64,000 nt of DNA from positions 806,001 through 870,000 of the forward strand of contig NZ_JAULBL010000001.1 of NCBI RefSeq assembly GCF_030512175.1, written 5' to 3'. This document shows positions 1-9,361 of this stretch, one piece after another. The translations under genes and the position numbers were made by a program. Positions within the stretch are counted from its first letter, which is position 1. Each line of letters starts with the position of its first letter. The stretch comes from Paeniglutamicibacter sulfureus (GTDB taxonomy: Bacteria; Actinomycetota; Actinomycetes; Actinomycetales; Micrococcaceae). The notes beneath the pieces are model-generated. The model was not told the DNA's origin. It saw only the letters and a program-made list of their open reading frames with translations, and did not search any database.

Positions 1-75
1 TCCTTACTAGAACATATTTTCTAATATTCATGAAAATATCTTCCAATTGTCGGCTACTGGTTCTAAAATTGAAGT

Positions 76-1482
76 ATGGCAACGACGTCATCGAGCGGTA
101 CCCCTTCTGACGGCACCACCGGTGGTGCCGTCAGGGACCTGGGCTACGATGCGCTATTGCACGACGGGGCGGACATGGACGCACTGGTTGCCGAACACTT
201 GGCCCGCACCGGCACCGACGGGATCCTGTCCCTGGCCGCCGCGGTGAACGGAGCCCCGGTACTGACAGGAACCCATGAGGCGGTGACCGCCGTCGGCGCA
301 CTGGAAACCTTGAAATGCGCCGCCACGGCGAAGCAGGCCGACCACAGCGTCGCCTACCAGGATTCCTTGGTCGCCGATCGACAGCGCGCCGGGGTCAGGG
401 AGAAAAACCCCGCATGGGGCTCAAGCGGGGACGTAGCCCTGATGCTGCATTTGTCCCCGAAAAGCGGAACCAAACGCACGAACGACTTCCGGATACTTGC
501 CGAAGACCTGCCACACTGCCACCAGGGGCTGCGCCGCGGCATCATGACTTGGGACCAGGCGCACGTGGTAATCAGCGGCACCCGGAGCCTCAAGATCGAA
601 AACCGGAGAATGATCGACGAGCTGCTGTGGGAGGACACCCACACCTGCTTCGAGGCCGGAACTGCGTCGCTGCGTGAGCTGGTCAACTACTGGGCCCTCG
701 TCCTTGAACCTGAAACCGCCGAACAAGAGGAAGAAGACGCCACCGAGAAGCGGTATGTCAGCGGCTACCAGGTGAACGAAAACACCGTGCGGATCGTCGG
801 TGACTTCCCGCTGGACCAGGGCGTTCCCATCCTGCAGGTCCTCAACCGCGAAATGGAACGCCCCCGGAAGCCCGGGGACGACCGCACCAACGCCCAGGTC
901 GCGGCAGACACCGTCTTCGAGGCGATCACCGACACCAAGGCCACCGGCTCCAGGCCGGTGGAGCTGTTGCTGATGATGGACCCGGAAAGCCTCACCGGTG
1001 CCAGTGATGAACCGGCACTGATCCCGGGCCACGGATACATCAGCGCCACCAGGGCCCGGTCACTGGTGGCCGGCGACCCAGAGCACCCACTGAACACCTG
1101 GTACCGGCGCCTCTATGCAGCCCCGGACACCGGCAAATTGGTCGCGATGGATTCGGCCGCCCGCAGCTTCGCCGGAAACCTCAAGCGCTTCATCACCCTC
1201 CGCGACCAACGCTGCCGCACCCCTCACTGCAACGGCCGCATCGAGGAACTCGACCACGTCGTGCAGGTTCGCCGCAACGGGAAGACCACCGAGATCAATG
1301 GTTCTGGCCGCTGTCGAACATGCAACCGGACCAAGGAAGCGCCCGGATGGCACGAGGAGCCTCTGCCCGGACGAGGCCGCCATTCCTTCAAAATCACCAC
1401 CCCGAGCGGCCACAGCTACACCTCCACGGCCCCGCCACCGCGGCCCGGCACCGGCAGTCGCCGGCCACCCCAGCGGATTTAG
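76..1482 (+). CDS. DUF222 / HNH endonuclease-domain protein (13E12 type)
   Basis: A 468-residue protein of the DUF222 plus C-terminal HNH architecture that is abundant and multicopy in actinobacteria; the cellular role of the family is not established. The HNH region is visible at the C-terminus: paired cysteines C380 and C385, the D393-H394 core, and a second pair C413 and C416 that would bind a structural zinc. The last 45 residues are Pro/Arg-rich. The ATG at 76 follows an AT-rich stretch with only a weak GAAG ribosome site, so the start is moderately sure. It stands alone; the next gene converges on it. Nuclease activity is inferred from the motif only. Confidence 0.85.
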   Translation: MATTSSSGTPSDGTTGGAVRDLGYDALLHDGADMDALVAEHLARTGTDGILSLAAAVNGAPVLTGTHEAVTAVGALETLKCAATAKQADHSVAYQDSLVADRQRAGVREKNPAWGSSGDVALMLHLSPKSGTKRTNDFRILAEDLPHCHQGLRRGIMTWDQAHVVISGTRSLKIENRRMIDELLWEDTHTCFEAGTASLRELVNYWALVLEPETAEQEEEDATEKRYVSGYQVNENTVRIVGDFPLDQGVPILQVLNREMERPRKPGDDRTNAQVAADTVFEAITDTKATGSRPVELLLMMDPESLTGASDEPALIPGHGYISATRARSLVAGDPEHPLNTWYRRLYAAPDTGKLVAMDSAARSFAGNLKRFITLRDQRCRTPHCNGRIEELDHVVQVRRNGKTTEINGSGRCRTCNRTKEAPGWHEEPLPGRGRHSFKITTPSGHSYTSTAPPPRPGTGSRRPPQRI

Positions 1483-1599
1483 CCGCCCGCCGCCACGGGC
1501 GGGAAATCCACACCCAACGCCACCGGGGATGCAGCCACGCATCCCCGGCACACCCATGGGCCCAGGGCTGCAGGAGGCCCTGAATAAGTCGGCGAGCGC

Positions 1600-2472
1600 C
1601 TACAACCCCAGCAGGAAGTCGATCGAGGCGCGGACATCGGTCTTGGCCGCGGCGCCGTCCAGGGCCGACTCCAGCACCGCATCCTGTTCCATGACATACC
1701 AACCCTCGTAGCCGGCATCCTTGAGCAGTCCGACGATCTCGGCGATCTCGCAGTCGCCCTGACCCAACGGCACGAACATGCCGTCCTTGACTGCCTGCAC
1801 GAATCCGAGCTCCCCGCTTGCCACCTGGGCGGCAATCCCGGAGCGCACGTCCTTCAGGTGGGCGATGCCAACGCGCGAAGCATGGTGGCGCACCAATTCC
1901 AGCGGATTGGTGCCACCCACCAGCAAATGGCCGGTGTCCAGGCAGATCTGCGCCGTGGTGGTTTCCAGCAGCCGCTGCACGCTGGCCGCCGATTCGACCA
2001 TGGTGCCCACATGCGGGTGCAACACGGCCAGGATCCCGACTTCGGCGGCCAGGTCCACCACTGCCTGGAGGTTTCTCTCGAACACCGCCCATTGCGCCTC
2101 GTCCATTTCATGGTGCGCCTCGTAGTCGCCGGTTCCGGCGTCCGCCGCCAGCACCAGCACGGAGGCACCCGCCACGGAGAACGCCTTCAATTCGGCCTCG
2201 ACCAGCGGCATCGGATCCACCGCCGGATCGTGGAGCACCACCGGCAGGAAACCACCCACCGCCTTCATCCCGTATCCCTCAAGGTGCGCGGCGCGTGCCG
2301 AGGGTTCGGTTGGCAGGAAACCGAGCGGGCCGAATTCGGTGGCCTTGATGCCCAGTTCCCGCATGTCCCCCAGTACTTGTTCGGGGCTTAGCTGCACTCC
2401 CCAATCGGCGGCCTCGCACACGCCCCAGGAAATCGGGGCGGCCGCGAGCTGGTTGGCGATGGTGGTGGTCAT
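1600..2472 (-). CDS. IolE-like sugar isomerase / inosose dehydratase family TIM barrel
   Basis: A 290-residue xylose-isomerase-like TIM barrel, closest in motif pattern to IolE-type inosose dehydratases. Visible signatures are APISWGV near residue 11, LDTGH at 177-181, HLKDV at 204-208, QGD at 237-239 and VMEQD at 259-263; these are the usual positions of metal and substrate ligands in the family. It lies 59 bp downstream of an IolG-like dehydrogenase on the same strand, the typical oxidise-then-dehydrate pairing of cyclitol catabolism. The true iolE of the core operon is at 39451-40386, so this is a paralogue, perhaps for another inositol isomer. An AAGGAA site precedes the ATG. The exact substrate is not predictable. 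Confidence 0.8.
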   Translation of the reverse strand: MTTTIANQLAAAPISWGVCEAADWGVQLSPEQVLGDMRELGIKATEFGPLGFLPTEPSARAAHLEGYGMKAVGGFLPVVLHDPAVDPMPLVEAELKAFSVAGASVLVLAADAGTGDYEAHHEMDEAQWAVFERNLQAVVDLAAEVGILAVLHPHVGTMVESAASVQRLLETTTAQICLDTGHLLVGGTNPLELVRHHASRVGIAHLKDVRSGIAAQVASGELGFVQAVKDGMFVPLGQGDCEIAEIVGLLKDAGYEGWYVMEQDAVLESALDGAAAKTDVRASIDFLLGL

Positions 2473-2531
2473 GGATGGGGTTCCTTAAGACGTGGGAGGC
2501 TGATTCGTTCTTGGTGTTGACAGGGTGGGTT

Positions 2532-3566
2532 CTAGGAGGCGGGAACCATGGCAACGGAAACCGGCGCCCCGGTGCGCAAGGACTCCTGGGCTGCGTCTGC
2601 GACCCGCGACGCGGCCACGGCGTCCCATGGCGAGCATGGGTTGTCCCGTTCGCCCAGTACATACTCGATGAAGGCCACGAGTTCGGCACGATAGGCGTCG
2701 TCAAAGCGCTCGATGAAGGTCTGGTGTGCGGTACCCGCGGGAAAAGCGACGCCTTGCTCGGCCGAACGCAGGGCTGACTTCTCGTCGAGTCCCACCACCA
2801 CCGTGTCCTTGGACCCCTGGATTTCCAGGCGCACGTCATGGCCGGCCCCGTTGTAGCGGGTGGCGATCGCAGTGGCCACGGTTCCGTCCTCAAAGGTCAG
2901 CACGGCCAGCGCGGTGTCCACGTCGCCCGCGGCTCCGATTCCCGGGTCCCCGTTGTTCGAAGCCTTGGCGTAGACTTCGACGATTTCCTTGCCGGTGATC
3001 CAGCGCAGGATGTCGAAGTCATGGACCGAGCAGTCGCGGAAGAGCCCGCCGGAAGAGGCGATGAACTCCAGGGAAGGCGGGAACATGTCCCCAGTGATGG
3101 CGCGCATCGAGTGGATCCACCCGATGTCACCGGCTTCGAGGCGGCGCTTGGCCTCTAGGTAGCCGGCGTCAAACCGTCGCTGGTGGCCGATCTGCACGCG
3201 TCCGCTCGCGGCGGCGATTTCCTCCAGCAACGGCAGGGCCGCTTCCACGTCGCCGGCCACGGGCTTTTCGCAAAAGACCGGCAGGTTCGCGGCGATGCCG
3301 GCCCGGATCAGGTCCGGATGCGTCATGGTCCCGGTGGCAATGAGCAACGCGTCCACCCCGGCATCGATCATTCCCTGCACGGAGTCGAAGAAGTTGGCGC
3401 CCAGCCCCTCGGCCACGGTGCGCGCGTAGTCGGCGGCGACGTCAGTGATCCACAGATTCACGTCCAGGCCGCGTTCGGCCAGCTGCGGGCGAAGCGTATT
3501 GAGGTTGTTGGCGTGCATGGTGCCGATGCGGCCGACTCCGATGAGCCCGAGGTTCAGTGTCTTCAT
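2532..3566 (-). CDS. Gfo/Idh/MocA oxidoreductase, inositol 2-dehydrogenase-like
   Basis: A 344-residue NAD(P)-dependent dehydrogenase of the Gfo/Idh/MocA family. The Rossmann glycine motif GVGRIG is at residues 10-15, the catalytic Lys is in E100-K101-P102, and the RDCSVHDFD stretch near 177-185 carries the conserved catalytic His/Asp pair. This pattern is that of IolG-type inositol dehydrogenases. The start overlaps the stop of the upstream oxidoreductase by 4 bp (ATGA), so the two are translationally coupled, and the IolE-like gene follows. It probably oxidises a cyclitol or sugar to its keto form; the isomer is unknown. Confidence 0.85.
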   Translation of the reverse strand: MKTLNLGLIGVGRIGTMHANNLNTLRPQLAERGLDVNLWITDVAADYARTVAEGLGANFFDSVQGMIDAGVDALLIATGTMTHPDLIRAGIAANLPVFCEKPVAGDVEAALPLLEEIAAASGRVQIGHQRRFDAGYLEAKRRLEAGDIGWIHSMRAITGDMFPPSLEFIASSGGLFRDCSVHDFDILRWITGKEIVEVYAKASNNGDPGIGAAGDVDTALAVLTFEDGTVATAIATRYNGAGHDVRLEIQGSKDTVVVGLDEKSALRSAEQGVAFPAGTAHQTFIERFDDAYRAELVAFIEYVLGERDNPCSPWDAVAASRVADAAQESLRTGAPVSVAMVPAS

Positions 3567-4618
3567 GGTTTCTGCTTCCGTTTGGCGGTGTCTGGGAATT
3601 CTATGCCGGTCTGGCGGCGGATCTCGTCGGCCAGTTCGAGTGTGGTCAAGGTGTCTTCCAGCGGACGCTGCGGCGTCTGCTGCAACCCCGCTGCGATGCT
3701 TCGGGCCACGGCTGCGGCCTCATAGTGCAGCCCCTCGAAGTGCGCTCCGGGGGTGTCCTCGTAGCGCAGTTCGCGCCCGTCAAAGTGGCGCAGCGTGAAG
3801 CCCCCGGGCATGTTGAAGGGGCCGTCGATGTGCAGTGTGGCCTCGGTTCCGGTGACCACTGCGTCGGTGGGGGTGAAATTGTAGAGCTGGGTGTTCACGA
3901 TGCCCTGTGCACCTGAAGAAAATCCCAGGACGGTGGAGAGTTGTGAGTTGACTCCCGCGGGGTGCGCGGTGCCGATGGCGGCAACGGTTTCGGGGGCGCC
4001 AAGAACCCGGGTGGCGAATGCCAGGGGGTAAGTCCCCAGATCCATCAGCGGTCCGCCGGCGAGCGCGGGGTCGAAGATCCGATGGCCGGGTTCGAAGTGC
4101 TCGCCGTATTCGGCCAACACATTCACCAGCGTCCCCAGGGCTCCCGATTCCAGTAGCTGGGTGATCACGTCGAACTTGGGCAGGAAGAAGGTCCACAGGG
4201 CTTCGGCGGCGAAGACGTTCTTGGCGCGGGCGGCCTGCACCATGGCGCGGACCTGTTCCGCGGTGATTCCCATGGGCTTTTCCACCAGTACGTGCTTTCC
4301 GGCCTCAATGGCGGTCATCGCCACGTCGAAGTGCTGGGGGTGCGGGGTTGCCACGTAGACGATGTCAACGTCCGGGTCCTGCGCCAATTCCTTGTAGCTT
4401 CCGTGGCTGGCTGGTATTGAGTGCTTGGCGGCGAATTCGGCCGCACGTGCGGCCGACCGTGAGCCGACGGCCGTGATGTTCTGTGTGGAGTGGGCCTTTA
4501 CCGACTCGGTGAATCGTTCGGCGATCCAGCCAGGACCGGCGATTCCCCAGTTCAGAATCGGTGCGTCTCGTGAATCGGGGACCCGGGATTCGGGAAGTGC
4601 GGCGGGGAATCCGCTCAT
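3563..4618 (-). CDS. Gfo/Idh/MocA oxidoreductase, dihydrodiol / xylose dehydrogenase-like
   Basis: A 351-residue Gfo/Idh/MocA protein. The N-terminal motif reads GIAGPGWIAERF (about 25-36) and the catalytic Lys sits in E113-K114-P115. The MDLGTYP stretch near 195 and the GPGWIA variant resemble the dimeric dihydrodiol dehydrogenase / D-xylose dehydrogenase branch rather than the IolG branch. A clean AGGAG site lies 5 nt before the ATG. It is 74 bp from the ABC ATPase gene and overlaps the next dehydrogenase by 4 bp, so importer and dehydrogenases appear to be one operon. Its partner dehydrogenase is of a different subfamily, which suggests sequential redox steps. Confidence 0.82.
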   Translation of the reverse strand: MSGFPAALPESRVPDSRDAPILNWGIAGPGWIAERFTESVKAHSTQNITAVGSRSAARAAEFAAKHSIPASHGSYKELAQDPDVDIVYVATPHPQHFDVAMTAIEAGKHVLVEKPMGITAEQVRAMVQAARAKNVFAAEALWTFFLPKFDVITQLLESGALGTLVNVLAEYGEHFEPGHRIFDPALAGGPLMDLGTYPLAFATRVLGAPETVAAIGTAHPAGVNSQLSTVLGFSSGAQGIVNTQLYNFTPTDAVVTGTEATLHIDGPFNMPGGFTLRHFDGRELRYEDTPGAHFEGLHYEAAAVARSIAAGLQQTPQRPLEDTLTTLELADEIRRQTGIEFPDTAKRKQKP

Positions 4619-4692
4619 GTGTACTCCTGTGCTTTCTGGCTTTGTCGACGTGGCTAATTGCTGGCTATGCTGGCTGCTGCCGGGACCGGAGG

Positions 4693-5634
4693 CTACGAGT
4701 GGCGCCCCGCGGCCGGGACATCTACGGTTTCGGCAACCTCTGCCTTGACCTCGGCCAGCACGTCGTCGTGTCCTCCGGTCTGCTCGAGCTCATGGGCAAG
4801 TTCAGCCAGTTCCGCGCCGCCGGCCATTTGGCTGGTCAGCTCGTCGATGGTGATGTCCTTCTTGTCGTAGTAGCCGATCGACTTGCCGCGCTTGAGCAGC
4901 AGGAAGCGGTCGCCGACGGGGAAGGCGTGGTGCGGGTTGTGGGTGATGAAGATGACGCCCAGGCCGCGGTCACGCGCCTGCAGGATGTAGCGCAGCACCA
5001 CACCGGACTGCTTGACGCCCAATGCCGCGGTGGGTTCGTCGAGAATCAGCACCTTGGCACCGAAATGCACTGCGCGCGCAATCGCGACACACTGGCGTTC
5101 GCCGCCGGAGAGTTGTCCGATGGGCTGCTCCACGTCCCGCAGGTCGATGCCCATGGCGGCGAGCTCGTCCTTGGTGATTTTCTTCATCTTCTCCACATCA
5201 AGACTCTTGAACGGGCCCACCCCCTTGGTGAGCTCCGACCCGAGGAAGAAGTTGCGCCAGATCGGCATCAGGGAGACGACGGCGAGGTCCTGGTAGACGG
5301 CTGCAATGCCGGAGTCCAGTGCCTCTCGCGGGGAATTGAGCTTGCGTTCGGCACCCATGATCTCCAGTGTGCCGGTGGTGTGCTGGTGAAGCCCCGCAAT
5401 GATCTTGATCAAGGTCGATTTGCCGGCCCCGTTGTCACCCAACACGCAGGTCACGCGTCCGGTGTCCACGGCCATGGTGACGCCGGTCAGGGCGATGATG
5501 TTGCCGTAGTGCTTGCCCACGTCCTTGAGCTCCAGCAGGTGCACCGGGGTGTGGGTGAGCGGGTCGGTCTGTTCCTGCAGCAGCGTCGCCTGGTCGATGC
5601 GTTCGAGGGCTGGGGAATTATTGGTGTTCGTCAT
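4693..5634 (-). CDS. Sugar ABC transporter ATP-binding protein (FrcA-like, single domain)
   Basis: A 313-residue ATPase energising the importer at 5663-9118. It has one nucleotide-binding domain: Walker [11 protein letters not shown]-loop VYQDLAV, signature LSGGERQ and Walker [10 protein letters not shown]. Most monosaccharide importers of this class use a double-domain ATPase; this is the shorter FrcA-like form, with a 70-residue acidic C-terminal tail. The reading frame is open upstream, but the ATG at 5634 has AAGGAG seven bases before it and is the better start. It lies 28 bp after the permease gene in the same operon. Confidence 0.9.
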   Translation of the reverse strand: MTNTNNSPALERIDQATLLQEQTDPLTHTPVHLLELKDVGKHYGNIIALTGVTMAVDTGRVTCVLGDNGAGKSTLIKIIAGLHQHTTGTLEIMGAERKLNSPREALDSGIAAVYQDLAVVSLMPIWRNFFLGSELTKGVGPFKSLDVEKMKKITKDELAAMGIDLRDVEQPIGQLSGGERQCVAIARAVHFGAKVLILDEPTAALGVKQSGVVLRYILQARDRGLGVIFITHNPHHAFPVGDRFLLLKRGKSIGYYDKKDITIDELTSQMAGGAELAELAHELEQTGGHDDVLAEVKAEVAETVDVPAAGRHS

Positions 5635-5662
5635 GGGATTGGCTCCTTGGTTCCTTGCGCTG

Positions 5663-6718
5663 CTACTTGGTCTCGGCACGTTTCTTCACGACCAGATTCA
5701 CGATCGTGGCCAGCAGCAGCATTAGGCCCAGGAAGAACTTGAACCAGTCCGGGTTCCACTCGGCGTAGACGATGCCCTTGTTGGCCATGCCGAAGATGAA
5801 GGCGCCGATGGCCCCGCCCACTGCCGAGCCGTAGCCGCCGGTGAGCAGGCATCCGCCGATGACGGCGGCGATGATGTAGAGGAATTCGTTGCCGATGCCC
5901 TCACCGGACTGGACCGTGGCGAAAGCGAAAAGATTGTGCATTCCCAGGATCCAGGCACAGAAGCCCACCCCCATGAACAGTCCGATCTTGGTGCGGATTA
6001 CCGGTACACCCACTGCGCGTGCGGCATTTGCGTCGCCGCCCACGGCGAAGATCCAGTTGCCAATACGGGTTCGCAGCAGGATCCAGGAGGCCACTGCCAC
6101 CAAAGCGATCCAAATGAACACGGTGATCTTCACTTCGACCCCGGCGATGTTCACCGATGAGGCGAAGATCGCCCGTGCCGATTCGAACCCATCCATGTCG
6201 GCGATCGACGGGGTGGAAACCGAGCCTCCGATCAATCGGGTCAATCCCAGGTTCAGGCCGGTCAGCATCAGGAACGTGGCCAGCGTGACAATGAAGGAAG
6301 GAAGGTTGGTCTTGATCAAGATCCAGCCGTTGATGAATCCGACGGCCAGCGAGACGACGAGCGCGAGCACCACACCCACCCACACATTGGTTCCGAAGTA
6401 CCAAGAAAAGAGGGAAGCACTCAGTGCCGAGGAAATCACCGCAACGCCGGTGGAAAGGTCGAATTCTCCACCGATCATCAGCAGCGAGACGCCCACCGCC
6501 ATGATCCCGATGGTCGAGGACCCGTAAAGCACCGTGGCGAAGGATGAAGGCTGCAGGAATACAGGGGCCACGAAAGCGAAGAAAGCGAACATGGCAACCG
6601 CGCCGACGAGGGCACCGAATTCCGGGCGACCCAACAGCGTGGAGATGGCGCCTTTGGACGCCACCCGCTCATCGGCCACCTTGGGGGCGGTCGGCGGGGT
6701 GAGGAGTGTGTTCGTCAT
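5663..6718 (-). CDS. Sugar ABC transporter permease
   Basis: A 351-residue integral membrane protein with about ten hydrophobic segments, of the ribose/xylose/fructose importer permease family. The family-typical stretch [16 protein letters not shown] lies near 80-95 and the [14 protein letters not shown] region near the C-terminus. A ~30-residue soluble N-terminus precedes the first segment. It lies 72 bp downstream of the first solute-binding protein gene and upstream of the ATPase gene. Only one permease is present for two binding proteins. Confidence 0.9.
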   Translation of the reverse strand: MTNTLLTPPTAPKVADERVASKGAISTLLGRPEFGALVGAVAMFAFFAFVAPVFLQPSSFATVLYGSSTIGIMAVGVSLLMIGGEFDLSTGVAVISSALSASLFSWYFGTNVWVGVVLALVVSLAVGFINGWILIKTNLPSFIVTLATFLMLTGLNLGLTRLIGGSVSTPSIADMDGFESARAIFASSVNIAGVEVKITVFIWIALVAVASWILLRTRIGNWIFAVGGDANAARAVGVPVIRTKIGLFMGVGFCAWILGMHNLFAFATVQSGEGIGNEFLYIIAAVIGGCLLTGGYGSAVGGAIGAFIFGMANKGIVYAEWNPDWFKFFLGLMLLLATIVNLVVKKRAETK

Positions 6719-6790
6719 GATGTGAATTACTTTCCGTTGGTCCGTGGTGGCGGTGGTTTAATCCACCGCCACCACGTGGGTCTTTGACTG

Positions 6791-7786
6791 TTAGCGGATA
6801 CCCTGTTCGGCGAATTCGAGGACCGCTGCGGCGTTGTCCTTGGAAATGATGGCCGGACCCGTCAGCACCGGCTGGCCGCCGCCGATCTCGAAACCGCCGC
6901 GGGTGTTCTGCCATAGCGCATCCACGGCGCCGTATCCCTGCAGCCAGGGCTGCTGGTCAACAGTGAAAAGGACGTTTCCGTCGACGATTTGCTGGGCGAG
7001 TTCGGGGTTCATGTCAAAGGACGCAACCTTGGCATCGGAATTGGCGCCGGCAACCGACTTCAGGATGGTCAGGGTGAACGGTGCGCCGAGCCCGATGACG
7101 ACATCGACGTCCTTGCTGGCCTGGAGCTTGGCCGTGACAGTTGACTGGACTTGGGTCATGTCGGTGCCTTGCACGTAGAGGATCTCCGATCCGGGGACCT
7201 TTTCCTTGACACCCGCACAACGATTCTCAAGGCCGACGTGACCTTGTTCCTGGATGACACAAACGGGGTGCTTGAAGCCGTCGGCCGCGAGCTTCTCGCC
7301 GACGGCCTCGCCTGCGAGTTTTTCATTGGAACCGAAGTGGGTGAAGGCGCCGAGTTCCTTGTAGCGGTCTTCGCCTGCGTTCAGGCTTACCACCGGGATA
7401 CCGGCATCGCGGGCCTTTTTCAGTGCAGACGCCAGCGCGTCGGGCTTGGCAAGCGTGACGGCTATGCCATCGACCTTCTGGTCGACGGCTTGTTCGATGA
7501 GCTGGGCCTGGCGTCCGCCGTCCGGGTCCGAAAGGTATTGCAGGTCGACGTTGTCCTTGACGGCCGCTTCCTCGGCACCCTTGCGCACGGTGTCCCAGAA
7601 GGTGTCACCGGGTGCAGCGTGGGTGATTAGGGCGACATTGATTTTCGGTGTCGCGGCAACAGCGCCTGCATCGCCACCATTGGCTGTTTCAGGTGCCCGA
7701 CCGCCGCCGCTTGAGCACGCTGCCAGGCCGAGGGCAGGGACAATGAGCGCTGCCACCGCGGCTTTGCGCCAGGAAAACTTTGACAT
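6791..7786 (-). CDS. Sugar-binding lipoprotein of ABC importer (copy 1)
   Basis: A 331-residue periplasmic-binding-protein-like lipoprotein of the ribose/galactose class. The signal peptide MSKFSWRKAAVAALIV ends in a lipobox LAAC, so the mature protein is anchored outside the membrane. The ATG at 7786 has AGGAG nine bases upstream; the longer upstream extension lacks a signal peptide and is rejected. Typical motifs are the N-terminal DTFWDTVRKGAE and the central VDGIAVTLAKP. It is a close full-length paralogue of the gene at 8123-9118, with the same length. Its promoter carries a TGTCAGGACA operator. Confidence 0.9.
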   Translation of the reverse strand: MSKFSWRKAAVAALIVPALGLAACSSGGGRAPETANGGDAGAVAATPKINVALITHAAPGDTFWDTVRKGAEEAAVKDNVDLQYLSDPDGGRQAQLIEQAVDQKVDGIAVTLAKPDALASALKKARDAGIPVVSLNAGEDRYKELGAFTHFGSNEKLAGEAVGEKLAADGFKHPVCVIQEQGHVGLENRCAGVKEKVPGSEILYVQGTDMTQVQSTVTAKLQASKDVDVVIGLGAPFTLTILKSVAGANSDAKVASFDMNPELAQQIVDGNVLFTVDQQPWLQGYGAVDALWQNTRGGFEIGGGQPVLTGPAIISKDNAAAVLEFAEQGIR

Positions 7787-8122
7787 TGCAAGAATCTCCT
7801 TGAGTCGTGGGCTCGCCTCGTTGATCCAAGACGGCCAAAGGGGCTCCAGCCAAGTGTCGGAGGCGCCATTGGCGCCAACAAGCTTTTCCCTTTTCATCGA
7901 TCATCGTGACTACAGTCACACATGTCAAGAGATTGTCAGGACATATTTACATCAGCTCTTATTTTGGGGTGATTGTTACGCACGCGTGAGGCCGCTTTAC
8001 GACGGGCGGAACACTACTCAAGTCGCGGAAAGTCGAGGAATTCTTGTGGCGCGACGCCCCGGGCCACCACGGCAACGGAGGTAGCAAAACGAGGACCCTC
8101 CGCCACCCGTCACCGTCTTCCG
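7787..8122. promoter_or_regulatory. 336-bp gap: terminator side of copy 2 and promoter of copy 1
   Basis: No convincing gene. It holds the minus-strand promoter region of the first binding-protein gene: the TGTC-N2-GACA operator at 7935-7944 and a TTGACA-like -35 at about 7924-7929 directly downstream of it on the minus strand. This places the operator against the promoter. The 5' leader to the start codon is long, up to about 130 nt. Confidence 0.5.
7935..7944. promoter_or_regulatory. IolR-type operator TGTCAGGACA (perfect)
   Basis: Inverted repeat TGTC-AG-GACA within the longer TTGTCAGGACATATTTAC. It lies 149 bp upstream of the copy 1 binding-protein start. On the minus strand it reads TGTCCTGACAATCT followed at once by a TTGACA -35-like box, the same arrangement as before copy 2. 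It matches KGWCHTRACA, the motif I recall for Corynebacterium IolR. Confidence 0.6.
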
Positions 8123-9118
8123 TTAGCGGAGGCCTTCCTCGGCGAACTTCAGCACGGCCTTTGCGTTGTCCGTGTCCACAATGCTCGGGCCAGTCGGCAC
8201 CGGCTGCCCACCACCAAGCGCAAAGCCGCCCACGGAATCGAGCCAAATCGCGTCGATCGACTCATAGCCCTGGAGCCACGGCTGCTGATCAACAGTGAAG
8301 AGGATCTCGCCGTCGACGATCTTCTGGGCCATTTCGGCATTCATGTCAAAGGATGCGACCTTGGCCGAGCTATTGGCTTCGGCAACTGATTTCAGCAGCG
8401 TCAGGCTGATGGGCGCACCCAGCCCGATGATGACGTCCACGTCTTTCGATGTTTGCAGCTTCGCGGTCGTCGTCGACTGCACCTGGGTCATGTCGGTGCC
8501 CTGGACGTAAAGCACCTCGGTGGCGGGGATCTTGGACTTCACCCCGGCGCAGCGCGCCTCGAGCCCCACGTGCCCCTGGACCTGGATGACGCAAATGGGC
8601 TTCTTGTAGTTCTCTTCGAGAAGCTTTTGCCCCACGGCCTCTCCGGCTGCACGTTCGTTGGAGCCGAAATTCGCGAAGGCACCCAACTCCTTGTAGCGGT
8701 CCTCGCCGCCGTTGAGGCTGGTGATGGGAATGCCCGCCGCCTTCGCCTTGGCCAAGGCGCCGGCCACGGCGTCCGGCTTGGCCAGGGTCACGGCGATGCC
8801 GTCAACGCCCTGGTCCACGGCCTGCTCGATGAGCTGGGCCTGGTTCCCGCCCTCGGGGTCACTGAGGTACTGCAGGTCGATGTTGTCCTTGGCAGCCGCG
8901 GCCTCCGCACCCTTGCGGACAATGTCCCAGAAGGTGTCCCCGGCCGGGGCGTGGGTGATCATCGCAACCTTGAGACGCGGGGTGTCGGCGACGGCACCCT
9001 GTGCCGAGGCGTCCGGCTCGGGGGCGCGCCCGCCCTGACTGGAACAGGCGGTGAGGCCGAGCGCGGGAATCAGCAAGAGCGCGGCCGAAGCCGTGCGCCA
9101 GGAAAATTTTCTGGACAT
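8123..9118 (-). CDS. Sugar-binding lipoprotein of ABC importer (copy 2)
   Basis: A 331-residue lipoprotein, exactly the same length as the downstream copy 1 and similar throughout, clearly a tandem duplicate. The signal peptide starts MSRKFSWRTASAALLL and ends in lipobox LTAC. The ATG at 9118 has GAGGAG nine bases upstream. Differences cluster in the linker after the lipobox and in scattered surface positions, while DTFWDIVRKGAE, VDGIAVTLAKP and VDQQPWLQGY are shared. It has its own promoter with the same operator. Two binding proteins feeding one permease suggest two related ligands. Confidence 0.9.
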   Translation of the reverse strand: MSRKFSWRTASAALLLIPALGLTACSSQGGRAPEPDASAQGAVADTPRLKVAMITHAPAGDTFWDIVRKGAEAAAAKDNIDLQYLSDPEGGNQAQLIEQAVDQGVDGIAVTLAKPDAVAGALAKAKAAGIPITSLNGGEDRYKELGAFANFGSNERAAGEAVGQKLLEENYKKPICVIQVQGHVGLEARCAGVKSKIPATEVLYVQGTDMTQVQSTTTAKLQTSKDVDVIIGLGAPISLTLLKSVAEANSSAKVASFDMNAEMAQKIVDGEILFTVDQQPWLQGYESIDAIWLDSVGGFALGGGQPVPTGPSIVDTDNAKAVLKFAEEGLR

Positions 9119-9261
9119 GGGAATGCTCCTCGAAATGAAAGTGAATTGATTGCGATTGCGATTGCCTCGGGAACTGGCAGGTGTGTGCGGCGGGACCTCG
9201 GGTCGGCCACTCGTTCGTTCACAATCGAGCATGATTTGTTAATTTTGAGAAGTCAATAGAT

Positions 9262-9271
9262 TGTCAGGACA
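9262..9271. promoter_or_regulatory. IolR-type operator TGTCAGGACA (perfect)
   Basis: Second perfect TGTC-AG-GACA copy, 144 bp upstream of the copy 2 binding-protein start. On the minus strand it reads TGTCCTGACAATCTATTGAC, nearly identical to the copy 1 promoter, so promoter and gene were probably duplicated together. The rest of the 9119-9361 gap is AT-rich leader without a gene. Confidence 0.6.
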
Positions 9272-9361
9272 AATATTTTTACCAATATAAAATGGCATGC
9301 CAAAGAAATGTCATTCATCTATTCAATGATTGGCGCGCCTTGTGCGCTTGGGCGCGGCCCC

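Noticed and set aside
10-21. GAAC-N4-TTTC element before the HNH gene, resembling an actinobacterial LexA box (GAAC-N4-GTTC).
   Set aside because: One half-site is imperfect and flanks do not match; a single near match in AT-rich DNA is weak evidence for SOS control.
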